A stretch of DNA of 64,000 bases from Rhizobium sp. RCAM05350 (GTDB lineage Bacteria > Pseudomonadota > Alphaproteobacteria > Rhizobiales > Rhizobiaceae): positions 186,001 to 250,000 of the forward strand of contig CP087973.1 in NCBI GenBank assembly GCA_024426085.1. The letters are read 5' to 3'. Below are positions 27,362 to 36,951 of the stretch, piece by piece. The notes beneath the pieces were generated by a model that worked only from the letters and a program-made list of their open reading frames with translations, made no database searches and was not told the DNA's origin. Each line of letters begins with the position of its first letter. Within the stretch, counting starts at the first letter, position 1. A program made the translations under genes and the position numbers.

Positions 27362-27519
27362 TTTCTCGCTGGGACGGAGTTGCTCTTCCGTTGTTCCGCG
27401 GCTGCCAGGGTACAAAAATTCGGATCGTTGAAATGTTCGCACGATGCGTGGCAAGCAAAGCCTATAAATGTTGATGGATTAGAGACTTATCGGGTCTGAG
27501 GTGCCGTCCGAAGCCAGGT

Positions 27520-27799
27520 TTGGCTGATCAGACGGAACTCAAGTCCTTCAAGGCTGAGTTTGCCAAGCAGAGCCATACGATCGACGTGACGTCCGATCAA
27601 ACAGTGCTTTCATGTGTAAAGAAGGCTGGTGTGAAAATTCCCTCCTCCTGTTCAAACTGCCTGTGGGACACCTGCAGATCGAAACTCTTGAGCGGAACAG
27701 TGAATATGAAACGCAAGGGGCATCCGGCAGCGCGAAGTCGATGTTGAGCTCGTCCTGCCGTGCTGTTCGAAGCCGCTTAGCGATTTGGTCATTGACCGC
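27520..27799 (+). pseudogene. Remnant of the [2Fe-2S] ferredoxin domain of a betaine-demethylase-type reductase
   Basis: The piece reads FKAEFAKQSHTIDVTSDQTVL, VKKAGVKIPSSC and KLLSGTVNM, then in another frame GIRQREVDVELVLPCCSKPLSDLVIDR. This matches the C-terminal plant-type ferredoxin domain of GbcB/Stc4-type demethylase reductases, whose end is CCSKPxSDLVIDR. The iron-sulfur pattern CxxxxCxxC is broken: the line reads CSNCLWDTC, so the middle Cys position is Trp. The flavin and NAD domains are absent. It is therefore a decayed fragment. Such reductases serve proline-betaine or glycine-betaine demethylation, which fits the transporter next door. Confidence 0.6.
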
Positions 27800-28060
27800 G
27801 AGACCGAACATCGATTTACAACCACGCGTTTACCTCAGTTTAGACACTTTGAGCGCGCGACCCGGCGGCGGATTTTTAGAATATGACAATATTTGTCGCT
27901 GAGAATTTGGCGCTTGAGTCGCCTCGGCTTGAACCCATGAAGGCGATACCGCTCTCGACCGACTTCATATTGCTAGATTGAGTGAACGCAGGATCTAATC
28001 GCCCTGCGGCCCTTTCCAACAGTTAGCAACCATAGAGCTTTCAGTTTCTCTTGTTGCTAG

Positions 28061-29583
28061 TCTTACTGGGTCACAAAATCCGGGGATTCGGGCAGGGCAA
28101 TGATGTGCTAGCGTAAGCGATTCGTGGTCAGCAGGAGAAAGCTGAGATGAATGGCGTGAGCATGGGAAGTGAAGCAGCCTTTGCGGATTATGTCCATAGG
28201 CTGGTCGATGTGATCGGCCACGCCGATCGGGCGGAGCCGCTCAACGATTACTGCCTCGGACTAATGCTGCCGGTGGACCGCAAGAGCGTCGAGCCTCTGG
28301 CAGCGGTGACGGCGCCAGCGCGGGTATCGGCCAAGCATCAGTCGCTCCTGCATTTCGTCGGCCAAGCGCCGTGGTCGGACGAGGCGCTTCTGGCGCGGGT
28401 TGGCGACCTGGTGCTGCCGCTGATCGAGCGGCATGGGCCGATTGAGGCGTGGATCGTGGACGATACCGGATTTCCCAAGAAGGGCAGGCATTCGGTCGGC
28501 GTTGCGCGGCAATATTGCAGGCCAGCTCGGCAAGCAGGACAACTGCCAGGTCGCAGTCAGCCTCTCGATCGCCAACGTCGCGGCGAGCTTGCCGATTGCC
28601 TACCGGCTGTATTTGCCCGAGATCTGGGCCGATGATCCCCGAGCGGCGGCGCAAAGCGAAGATCCCGGACAACATCGCGTTCCAGACGAAGCCCGCAATC
28701 GCGCTCTGACCAAATCCGAGCCGCTCAAGCGGCGGGAGTTGCGCCTGGCGTGGTGTTGGCCGACGCCGGCTCTGGCGCGGACGGCGCATTCCGCACCGGC
28801 CTGTCGGGGCTCGGCCTCGACTATGTCGTGGGCGTGCAACCGACACTCAGTGTCTGGCGACCCGGCGAGGAACCATTGCCGCCCAAGCCTTGGCGTGGAA
28901 AGGGACGACCAACTTCGCTGATGCGCCGCAGCCCCGATCACAGGCCGATTTCGGTGAAAGCGATGGCGCAGGAGCTGCCGCAAGATGCCTGGCGGACCAT
29001 TGGCTGGCGGGAAGGGACCAACACTGACCTCGGCTCCCGCTTCGCCGCCGTGCGCGTGAGGCCCGCGTCCAGGGATTATAATTTGACCACGCCCCGTGCC
29101 CAGGAATGGCTGCTGATCGAATGGCCCGAGGGCGACGCCGAGCCGCTCAAATACTGGCTGTCCACACTTGCCGCCGATACCTCCCTTGAGCGTCTCGTCA
29201 GCACCGCCAAGCTGCGCTGGCGCATCGAGCGCGACTATCAAGAACTCAAGCAGGAACTCGGGCTCGGCCATTATGAGGGGCGCGGCTGGCGCGGCTTCCA
29301 TCATCATGCAAGCCTCTGCATCGCCGCTTACGGATTCCTCATCTCCCAAAGGGAGGCGATTCCCCCCCTCAGCGCCGACCAAAACCAAAAACCGCCCGGA
29401 ACCAGCCGTTTCCCAAGGTTATCGACCCCAGGATCCCCCGATCCGACCCGAACGACACGCGCCAAATTCGATCGCCACCGTCAGACGGCACTTGACTGTC
29501 GCACTCAGTCGCAGCCTTCAGCGATGTCCATGCTGCACCAGGACAATGCCTGCTAAAATCCACAAACTTGTGACGCAGTAAGA
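28061..29583 (+). mobile_element. IS701-family-like insertion sequence, about 1.5 kb
   Basis: The ends are inverted repeats, left TCTTACTGGGTCACAA and right (reverse complement) TCTTACTGCGTCACAA, differing at one base. They enclose one transposase gene. The flanking tetramers are CTAG (28057-28060) and CTAA (29584-29587). Both fit the YTAR target of IS701 elements, but they differ, so the target duplication is not exact. The right end lies 18 bases from the stop codon of the next minus-strand gene. Between the ferredoxin remnant and the left end (27800-28060) I see no gene. Confidence 0.75.
28147..29581 (+). CDS. IS701-family transposase, four frameshifts
   Basis: Joined frames give about 475 residues: FADYVHRLVDVIGHADR, then the DDE-type segment AWIVDDTGFPKKGRHSVGVARQY, VVLADAGSGADGAFR, RIERDYQELKQELGLGHYEG and HHHASLCIAAYGFL, ending RSLQRCPCC. 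The first catalytic Asp (DDTG), second Asp (LADAG) and Glu (ELGLGHYEGR) are all visible. Breaks, all of the plus-one type, lie near 28518, 28638, 28708 and in the C run at about 29360. All four could be read errors, or the element is inactive. Confidence 0.75.
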
Positions 29584-29601
29584 CTAAGTGCTCACTGATA
29601 A

Positions 29602-30738
29602 TCACGGGTAAGCGGTTGCCCCGTCCGGCTTCTTAGTAATTTTACGCTCCCAGTGGATGTAGTCTTCCATGGCCAGGGCTTTTTCGTCGATCTCGATGCC
29701 CCAACCGGGGCGATCAGGACGAAGCTCCATATGGCCATCCACCGGGATGTAGGGGTCGAGAGCCCAGGGGCATGCACATGCGGCTTATACTGAGAATCTT
29801 GAAATTCGGCTGCGCGGCGCAGAAGTGAATGTTCACCGCGGTTGCAAGCGGGCCCATCGGATTGTGAGGCGCTACGGTGACATAATGTGCTTCGGCGATT
29901 GCCGCTATGCGCCGCATCTCAGTCACCCTGCCGACAACGCAAATGTCAGGCTGAATGATATCTGCACCCCGCGCAGTCAGTAGTGCAAGGAATTCAAAGC
30001 GGTTGTAGAGCGATTCTCCCGTTGCCAGTGGTACGGTCACCTTTGATTTGAGTTCGGCCCAGGCGGGAATGTGTTCCGGCCGGATCGGTTCTTCATAGAA
30101 GAGGGGATCGTAGGGCGCTATCGCGGCAGCGAGTTGCACGGCCTGATACGGTTCGTAGATCTTGGCGTGGGCATCGAAGGCAAATTCGAAATGCGACGGC
30201 GTGATTTCATGGATTTTACCGAAATAGTCACCGGTTTCCTTGACCAGTTCTCCCCAACGGCTGTTGTGAAGATCGCGCCTGTAGGGGCTCAGCTTGAATG
30301 CGGTGTATCCAAAATCCTGGTTCAGTTGAAGCGTCTGATCCAGCGCTGCTTCCGGATCGGGGGCCGTGTAGACGCCACAATAGATCCTGACGCGGTCGCG
30401 AACGTTGCCGCCGAGCAGCATATAGACCGGCAGGCCCGCCGCCTTTCCGGAAATATCCCACAATGCGTGGTCGATCGCCGAGATTGCAGCCAGTCCCAGG
30501 GCGCCCGGCGGAAAGCGGGCCTGCTGATTGAGCTTGAGGATCAGGTATTCGACACGGCGCGGGTCCTCGCCTTCGATCTGGCGAAACAGATAGTCTAGCA
30601 TCATGGCAGCGCCCAGTCCGGACCGTGATTGTAGGCTTCGCCCCATCCCGATATTCCTTCACTGGTCTCGATCTTGACCAGAAGGCGGGGGCGGTCGTCA
30701 ACGCGCTGCATGAACGTTTTCAAAGCAGTAATGTGCAT
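29602..30738 (-). CDS. Mandelate racemase/enolase-superfamily sugar-acid dehydratase, frameshifted
   Basis: ATG 30738 begins MHITALKTFMQRVDDRPRLL, then GWGEAYNHGPDWALP. After a missing base near 30603 the frame continues MLDYLFRQIEG and AISAIDHALWDISGKAAGLP. The barrel has FAFDAHAKIYEP, the metal-binding Glu in FYEEPIRPEH and GESLYNRFEF, and VAPHNPMGPLA. The C-terminal 60 residues need two further single-base corrections near 29766 and 29792, giving AMEDYIHWERK and a stop at 29602-29604. The fold and motifs resemble galactonate/DgoD-like dehydratases. The substrate is unresolved. Confidence 0.78.
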
Positions 30739-31671
30739 TTAAATTCTCCGGTCAGGCCGCGCATTTTCGCCGTCGACACGTTCGACGATTTCCCTCAGGT
30801 TCTTTCGTTCCAGTTCGTCCAGCGTCTCCACACCCGGCAATCGTACCGGGCCGACGTCATTTCCGAGCATTGCAAGCGCTTCCTTAACGACGGTGACGTT
30901 GGCGCCATTGAGATATTTTGTCCGCATGGCCTCGAAGCCGGCGATCCCATCGATCAACTCGCGGGCTTTCGCAAAGTCACCGGCTTCCAGTGCGCGATGA
31001 ATTGCATGGGAGCGCTCCGGGAAAACATTGACCAGACCGGACGTAAATCCACGCGCGCCCATCGCATAGAACGCCGGCGCCCATCCTTCCGCCAACCCAC
31101 ATACCCAGATTGCCGGTGCATCTTTCGTCGCGCGGATAACTTCCGCAAGCAGCATAAGGTTGCCGGACGCAAACTTGATGCCGGCGATGTTCGGATGAAG
31201 TGCGAGTTTGCGGAAGTCGGCGACGGAAAACGTGTCGCTCCTGACATAGGCGATCACCGGTACGCTGCAGCTATCGGCCAACTCCAGGAAATACTTCGCC
31301 TGATAGGCCGGACCGGCAAATGGGTCCATCGGATGATGTCCCATGATGGCGTCTACGCCCTCAGCAATCGCGTCGCGCGCCAACGCCTTTGCTTCGGTAA
31401 GCGACCTGCCGACGGCAGCGCTCACAAGCGCATTGCCGGCCGCCGCCTTAATTGTCGTGCGATGAACGAGGCGAACTTCGTCGAGTGAAAGGGTGAAAAA
31501 TTCACCGGTATTGCCGGCCGCCATCAGGTTGTGGACCCGTGCGGCCGCCAGTTTTTCAATCAGCGCTTTCAGCTTCGTGGCATCGACACTTCCGTTGGCC
31601 GCATAGGGTGTAACGGGCACACCCGAAATGCCCGTCAGGGCTTGTCGAACTCTCGCAACAGCTTCGCTCAC
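30739..31671 (-). CDS. DapA-superfamily sugar-acid lyase
   Basis: The 310-residue barrel protein has SGVPVTPYAANGSVD, AAGNTGEFFTLSLDEVRLVH, GRSLTEAKALARDA, the catalytic Tyr in VIAYVRSD and the Schiff-base Lys in AGIKFASGN. It is closest in pattern to ketodeoxyglucarate dehydratase or KDG-aldolase types rather than lysine biosynthesis. The start lies just after the GntR stop, and its stop TAA touches the enolase ATG (TAAATG). It thus likely cleaves or dehydrates the product of the enolase-family enzyme. No indel was seen. Confidence 0.82.
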   Translation of the reverse strand: MSEAVARVRQALTGISGVPVTPYAANGSVDATKLKALIEKLAAARVHNLMAAGNTGEFFTLSLDEVRLVHRTTIKAAAGNALVSAAVGRSLTEAKALARDAIAEGVDAIMGHHPMDPFAGPAYQAKYFLELADSCSVPVIAYVRSDTFSVADFRKLALHPNIAGIKFASGNLMLLAEVIRATKDAPAIWVCGLAEGWAPAFYAMGARGFTSGLVNVFPERSHAIHRALEAGDFAKARELIDGIAGFEAMRTKYLNGANVTVVKEALAMLGNDVGPVRLPGVETLDELERKNLREIVERVDGENARPDRRI

Positions 31672-31672
31672 G

Positions 31673-32382
31673 TTACGTTTCCTCTTTGTTTTTAAAAACG
31701 ATTTTTAAATAGGTCTCGCCGGAGCGGACGACATGATCACGCATGACGCGTTCGGATCTGTCCGTATCTCCGGCAATGATGGCAGCCGCGATTGCGGAAT
31801 GTTCGTTGAGCGCAATCGCGCGCTCTGCCGGATCGGAATGGATGACCCGCCGGATGCTGGCATCGTAGAACTGCTGGCGTTCGATCATCCGCGCCAGATA
31901 CTGGCACTGAGATGCTATGTGGATCTGATCATGGAAGGTCTCGTTTAGTGCGATCAGGTCATCAGGAGCGCCATTCCTGGTCGCCTCTACCATCAGATTG
32001 ACAGTGGCCTGAAGATTGGCTGCTGCAGGCTTCGTCAGCCGCTTTGCAGCCAGATGCGCAATCATCGATTCAAGCGCTGCACGCGCCAGGATCATTTCCT
32101 CGGCCCAGTTGGCGTTGAACCGGATAAGCACGCCCCGGCGCGGCAATGTCTCGACCAGCCCCTCGGTCTCAAGCTGACGCAGCGCCTCCTTTATCGGCGT
32201 GGTGCTGACACCCAGTTGCTCGGCGAGCTGGCGCTCGTTCACGCGCTCGTTCACGCCAAACCGACCCGATAAGATTGCGCTTCAAGCGTGCGATGGACGT
32301 GATCGCGGAGCGTCGTCAGGAAGCGTGGATCAAGCTTTTCGATCCGCTCGTCGTGGAGCGGCAGGCCGGCTTCTTGCTTCAT
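31673..32382 (-). CDS. GntR-family (FCD) regulator, frameshift near the N-terminus
   Basis: From ATG 32382 (GGGGAA upstream) the first frame gives EKLDPRFLTTLRDHVHRTLEAQ. After adding one base near 32275 it runs into ILSGRFGVNERVNERQLAEQLGVSTTPIKEALRQLE, the winged-helix start. The FCD domain has NETFHDQIH and LNEHSAIAAAI. The corrected protein has about 236 residues. It heads the minus operon with the lyase and dehydratase and faces the dipeptide-type transporter operon across a palindrome at 32422-32437. Confidence 0.8.
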
Positions 32383-32421
32383 CTGACGAATTCCCCGTTG
32401 ACGTCCGTTACATTCTGTGAG

Positions 32422-32437
32422 ATCTGATATACCAGAT
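32422..32437. promoter_or_regulatory. 16-bp palindromic operator candidate in the divergent promoter region
   Basis: ATCTGATATACCAGAT is an almost perfect palindrome (ATCTG-rTATAy-CAGAT). It lies 40 bases before the GntR start on one side and 68 bases before the binding-protein start on the other. GntR/FCD regulators bind such short dyads, so it probably controls both directions. Confidence 0.55.
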
Positions 32438-32504
32438 TTCAGATCGATGTCGATATGAAATTTTGATTTATCGGACCGGCGAGGGGTCCGCGGGAGGAGT
32501 TTCC

Positions 32505-34106
32505 ATGGAAATGCTTAGGCGCCATTTTTTGATGACGACGGCGATTGCTGCTGCAATTCTGGCCGCGCCCATCGCCACCACGGCCGCAACGCCGGAAGAT
32601 CAGTTGGTCATCGCATTGACGATGTCGTCGATGCGCGGGCTTGATCCGAACGAGATCAATCAGCTTGAAGCGGCCGAAGTGGTTGCCAATCTCTATGAGC
32701 GTCTTGTCGTTCTTCCCGCCGAAAATATCACACAGCCGGCACCCGGACTGGCCGAAAGCTGGACGATCTCTGATGATGGCAAGACATTCACATTCAAGAT
32801 TCGGTCCGGCGTCAAATTTCATTCGGGCAACGCACTGACGGCAAAGGATGTCGAATGGTCGTTGCGCCGCTTGGTCAAGCTCGGCCTGGCGCCGTCCGTC
32901 GATCTGCGTCAATGGGGTTTCAAGGAAGACAACGTCGACAGCCTGATCAAGACGACGGATGACACGACACTTGTGCTTCAGACACCTGAAGTATGGAGCC
33001 CGAACCTCATCCTGTTTTCGCTCGCAAGTTTTTCGACGTCGATTCTCGACAGTGCTCTTCTGGCGCAGCACGAGAAGAATGCCGACATGGGCCGCGAATT
33101 CCTGCAGACCAACGATGCGGGCTCTGGTCCGTATTCGCTGAGGACCTGGCGCTCCAACGACCTTCTCATTGCCGATGCCTTCAAGGATTACTGGCAGGGT
33201 GAGCCGAAGATGCGGCGCGTCATTCTTCGCCACCTGCCGGAATCGGCGGCGCAACGGCTGCAGCTTGAAGCCGGCGACGTCGACGTCGCGACGCGCCTAT
33301 CGTCAACGGACCTCAACGCTCTCGATGAGGGCGGCAAAGTCACGATCCAGAAGACGCCCGGATTTGGCTTCTATTATCTGGCGCTGAATCAGAAGGACGA
33401 AATTCTATCGAACCTGAAAGTTCATGAAGCTTTTCGCTATCTCATTGACTACGATGGGCTGGCTGGCACTGTGATGAAGTATTATGGCATCAAACAGCAG
33501 ACGATCGTTCCGGAAGGCCTTCCCGGTTCCATCGACGAAAATCCCTACAAACTGGATATCGAGAAAGCCAAACAGTTGCTGGCGGAGGCTGGATATCCGG
33601 ACGGCTTTTCCAAGGTCTACTACGCAACGCCGGTAACGCCGGAATATGAAGTTGCCCAGTCGCTGCAGGCCAATGCCGCCAAGGCTGGCATCAAGCTCGA
33701 TCTCCAGGGTGGCGATCATATCGGCAAGTTTCGCAGCCGCGAATTCGAGATATTCTCTGCTCGCTCCGGCGAACGCCTGCCGGATCCTCACGCAGTTCTT
33801 CAATCTTATGCAACGAACGCCAACAACTCGGATGAAGCCAAATTGACGGGTCTGAATGCCTGGCGCACGGCCTGGGACGTGCCCAAGGATATCCAGGAGT
33901 TGGTTGTCGCCGCGGCGCATGAGACCGATCAGGCAAAACGCACGGAACTCTACACCAAAATCAACAAGGCCTATCTGGCGGCATCGCCGGCACTTGTGAC
34001 GTCCTTTCGCAGAACGGATGCCAAGGCGGTGCGCAAGGAGGTCAAAGGCTATGTTGGACATTCTACCTGGTTGACGCGCTGGGATACCGTGTCCAAGGGC
34101 GAATGA
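32505..34106 (+). CDS. Peptide/opine-type ABC transporter substrate-binding protein (SBP_bac_5)
   Basis: The 533-residue periplasmic protein starts at ATG 32505 (GGGAGGAG upstream) with a basic signal sequence, MEMLRRHFLMTTAIAAAIL, cut near AATPED. Family landmarks are LAESWTISDDGKTFTFKIRSGVKFHSG and FHSGNALTAKDVEWSL, and the middle has GFGFYYLALNQKDE. It captures the substrate for the DppBCDF-like importer downstream. Because it faces a sugar-acid catabolic operon, the substrate may be an oligosaccharide or uronide rather than a peptide. The gene is intact. Confidence 0.88.
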   Translation: MEMLRRHFLMTTAIAAAILAAPIATTAATPEDQLVIALTMSSMRGLDPNEINQLEAAEVVANLYERLVVLPAENITQPAPGLAESWTISDDGKTFTFKIRSGVKFHSGNALTAKDVEWSLRRLVKLGLAPSVDLRQWGFKEDNVDSLIKTTDDTTLVLQTPEVWSPNLILFSLASFSTSILDSALLAQHEKNADMGREFLQTNDAGSGPYSLRTWRSNDLLIADAFKDYWQGEPKMRRVILRHLPESAAQRLQLEAGDVDVATRLSSTDLNALDEGGKVTIQKTPGFGFYYLALNQKDEILSNLKVHEAFRYLIDYDGLAGTVMKYYGIKQQTIVPEGLPGSIDENPYKLDIEKAKQLLAEAGYPDGFSKVYYATPVTPEYEVAQSLQANAAKAGIKLDLQGGDHIGKFRSREFEIFSARSGERLPDPHAVLQSYATNANNSDEAKLTGLNAWRTAWDVPKDIQELVVAAAHETDQAKRTELYTKINKAYLAASPALVTSFRRTDAKAVRKEVKGYVGHSTWLTRWDTVSKGE

Positions 34107-34131
34107 TCGTGCTCGATCAAGGAAAACGGAC

Positions 34132-35193
34132 ATGAGCGTCTCGCAGGCCCATGACAGGCGCTCTTCAGCCGGCTCTGCCGTGCTGTCGGGCGTGCAAAAG
34201 CTGGCAAAGTCCTTTGCCGTCATCCTGACGACATTGCTGGGTCTCCTGGTCCTTACGTTCGTCATCGGCCGCATGGTGCCGGCCGATCCGGTCATCGCTG
34301 TCATCGGCGACCAGGCGGACCAGGCGACCTACGACAGGGTCTACGAGCAGATGGGTCTCGACAGGCCGCTCTACGCGCAGTTCGCGATCTATCTCGGCAA
34401 TGTCGCGCGACTGGATTTCGGGCAATCCAACGTCACGAAGAATGCCGTCTCAAGCGATCTGGCGCGAGTCTTTCCGGCAACGCTCGAACTGGCAACGCTC
34501 GCGACGCTGATCGGGGCCGTGTTCGGCATACCGCTCGGGATCATGTCGGCTGTCCGCAAAGGCACCTGGTTTGATCATATCGCACGGATTGTCGGGCTGC
34601 TCGGCCATTCGACGCCGATATTCTGGCTGGGAACAATCGTCATCCTCATCTTCTATGCAAAGTTCGGGTTGATACCCGGAAGCGGCCGCATCGACGTGTT
34701 CAACGAGGGGCTCGTCGAGGGGCCGACCAACTCCCTGCTGATCGACGCGGTTATCGCCGGCGAGTGGGGCGTGTTTTTCGACGTCCTCCATCATGTGATG
34801 GCACCGGCGCTGATCCTTGGCTATGCGGCGATGGCTTATCTCAGCCGGATGAGCCGCAGCTTCATGCTCGAGCAGCTTCGCCAGGAATATATCCTGACGG
34901 CAAAGGCAAAGGGGTTGGGCCAGCGCACGATCATTTGGCGACACGCCTTTCGCAACATACGCGTGCAGCTACTCACCATCGTAGCGCTCGCCTACTGCGG
35001 CCTTCTTGATGGCACGGTGCTGATCGAAACCGTGTTTGCTTGGCCAGGACTTGGCCAGTATCTGACGTCGGCCCTCTTCTTTGCGGACATGAACGCGGTT
35101 CTCGGAAGCGTGCTTCTGATCGGGATCATATCGATCGCTATCAATCTGCTGTCGGACATCGTCTATCGCTTCCTCGATCCACGCACCCGGTAA
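34132..35193 (+). CDS. Dipeptide/oligopeptide-type ABC transporter permease (DppB-like)
   Basis: The 353-residue protein has the first membrane segment VILTTLLGLLVLTFVIGRM, the DppB-typical MVPADPVIAVIGDQA and QMGLDRPLYAQFAIY, and the EAA loop YILTAKAKGLGQRTIIWRHA. The last membrane helices carry FAWPGLGQYLTSAL. It starts 25 bases after the binding protein and forms half of the membrane pore. The gene is intact. Confidence 0.9.
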   Translation: MSVSQAHDRRSSAGSAVLSGVQKLAKSFAVILTTLLGLLVLTFVIGRMVPADPVIAVIGDQADQATYDRVYEQMGLDRPLYAQFAIYLGNVARLDFGQSNVTKNAVSSDLARVFPATLELATLATLIGAVFGIPLGIMSAVRKGTWFDHIARIVGLLGHSTPIFWLGTIVILIFYAKFGLIPGSGRIDVFNEGLVEGPTNSLLIDAVIAGEWGVFFDVLHHVMAPALILGYAAMAYLSRMSRSFMLEQLRQEYILTAKAKGLGQRTIIWRHAFRNIRVQLLTIVALAYCGLLDGTVLIETVFAWPGLGQYLTSALFFADMNAVLGSVLLIGIISIAINLLSDIVYRFLDPRTR

Positions 35194-35197
35194 CGCA

Positions 35198-36109
35198 ATG
35201 ACAACACGATATTTCTCCGACCTGCATGACTGGCTGATCAGCGAGGATTTTTCGTCCACGCGGCAGGCTCGCCTGCACAAGGCTTACTTGCTGTGGCTCA
35301 GCCTCGTGGGCAATCCCCTCGCCTTGGGCGGCCTGATCGTCGTTGCGGCTCTGGTCATCATCTCGGCTCTGGCGCCGCTGCTCTCCACCCACGATCCCAT
35401 CGCGCAGGATCTAGCCCTTGCTTTGAAGCCACCATCATCCGCCTATTGGTTCGGAACGGATGAATTCGGCCGCGATGTCTATTCGAGGCTTATCTATGGC
35501 GCGCGACGACCCTCTATATCAGCATTCTCGTCACCGTCATCGTCGGTCCGATCGGGTTTGTCATCGGCGCGACGGCGGGGTATCTCGGCGGCTGGGTGGA
35601 TATCATTCTGATGCGAGATCACCGACATTTTTCTATCGTTCCCGAGCCTCGTTCTGGCGCTTGCCTTCTCCGCAGCCCTCGGCCCAGGCATCGAAAACGC
35701 GGTGATCGCCATCGCCTTGACGGTCTGGCCGCCGATCGCCCGGTTGGCACGCGCCGAAACACTGACCTTCCGCCAGGCTGATTTCGTCGTGGCCGCCGAG
35801 TTGCAGGGGGCCGGCATGGGCCGCATCCTGTTGCGTCACATCGTCCCGCTCTGTGCACCATCCATCATCATCCGCCTGACCCTCAACATGTCGAGCATTA
35901 TCCTGACGGCAGCCGGTTTGGGCTTCCTTGGCCTCGGCGCTCAGCCGCCGATGCCCGAATGGGGCGCGATGGCTGCCTCGGGGCGGCAATATCTGCTGGA
36001 CGCCTGGTGGCTGACCACCGTTCCGGGCATTGCCATCCTTGTCGTCAGCCTGGCGTTCAACCTGCTCGGCGACGGCCTGCGCGACATCATGGATCCGAGA
36101 AATGCCTGA
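35198..36109 (+). CDS. Dipeptide/oligopeptide-type ABC transporter permease (DppC-like), two indels
   Basis: The N-terminal frame has LGGLIVVAALVIISALAPLL and the family signature YWFGTDEFGRDVYSRLIYGAR. A lost base near 35503 and a gained base near 35616 interrupt the middle. The joined protein continues GFVIGATAGYLGGWVDII, DIFLSFPSLVLALAF, the EAA loop VAAELQGAGMGRILLRHI and GLGFLGLGAQPPMPEWG. The total of about 303 residues is normal. It overlaps the next gene by 8 bases. Confidence 0.83.
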
Positions 36110-36950
36110 CAATCAGAAGATAATCCTGTCGATCGACAACATGTCCGTACGGTTTCCAACCCTATCGGGCTCGGTCACTGCGGTTCGAAATGTGTCATTC
36201 AAGGTCGGCCGGGAAAAGGTCGGGATCATCGGCGAATCCGGCTCGGGCAAAAGCACGACCGGTCGGGCAATCATGCAGCTTCAGCCTCCCGGCGCCATCG
36301 TCACTGCCGACAGGATGCAGTTCGAGGATGTTGATCTCCTGGCAGCAAGCGAACAACAGATGCGAAATATTCGCGGCAGCCGCATATCGATGATTCTGCA
36401 GGATCCGAAATACTCGCTCAATCCCGTCATGACGGTCGGCGAGCAGATCGTGGAAACAGTCATCCTGCATGAGCGTGTCTCCCGGCGTGAGGCGCGGGCG
36501 CGAACCCTCGCCATGCTGGAAAGGGTGAATATCCGCAATCCCGAACGGGTCTATACGCTCTATCCGCACGAAGTGTCGGGCGGCATGGGACAACGGATCA
36601 TGATCTCGATGATGCTGATTTCCTCGCCGTCGTTGATCATTGCCGACGAACCGACATCAGCCCTAGATGTCACCGTGCGTCAACAGGTTCTCGGCATCCT
36701 CGATGACCTGGTCACCGAGCGCAACATCGGCCTGATCTTCATCTCTCATGATCTCAATCTGGTGCGCAGCTTCTGCGACCGGGTGATCATCATGTATGCC
36801 AGGCGTATCGTCGAAACGATCGACGCGGAAAAACTGGAGCATGCAACCCATCCCTATACCCGCGGGCTTCTGAACGCACTTCCAAGCCTTGAGCATCCGC
36901 GTGACCGGCTCGAAGTTCTCAAGCGTGATCCGCTGTGGCTGGAGAACTGA
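36102..36950 (+). CDS. Dipeptide-type ABC transporter ATPase (DppD-like)
   Basis: The 282-residue ATPase begins [18 protein letters not shown]. It has Walker [17 protein letters not shown], the Q-loop [14 protein letters not shown], the signature [12 protein letters not shown], Walker [16 protein letters not shown], and the OppD-type C-terminal [13 protein letters not shown]. It lacks the longer Cys-rich tail of some DppD proteins. It starts inside the permease stop region and pairs with the second ATPase. The gene is intact. Confidence 0.88.
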   Translation: MPDNQKIILSIDNMSVRFPTLSGSVTAVRNVSFKVGREKVGIIGESGSGKSTTGRAIMQLQPPGAIVTADRMQFEDVDLLAASEQQMRNIRGSRISMILQDPKYSLNPVMTVGEQIVETVILHERVSRREARARTLAMLERVNIRNPERVYTLYPHEVSGGMGQRIMISMMLISSPSLIIADEPTSALDVTVRQQVLGILDDLVTERNIGLIFISHDLNLVRSFCDRVIIMYARRIVETIDAEKLEHATHPYTRGLLNALPSLEHPRDRLEVLKRDPLWLEN

Positions 36951-36951
36951 G

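Noticed and set aside
27219..27458. 79-codon minus-strand frame upstream of the GntR gene.
   Set aside because: It covers the operator-like sites, has AT-rich leader composition and no recognisable domain. More likely the promoter region.
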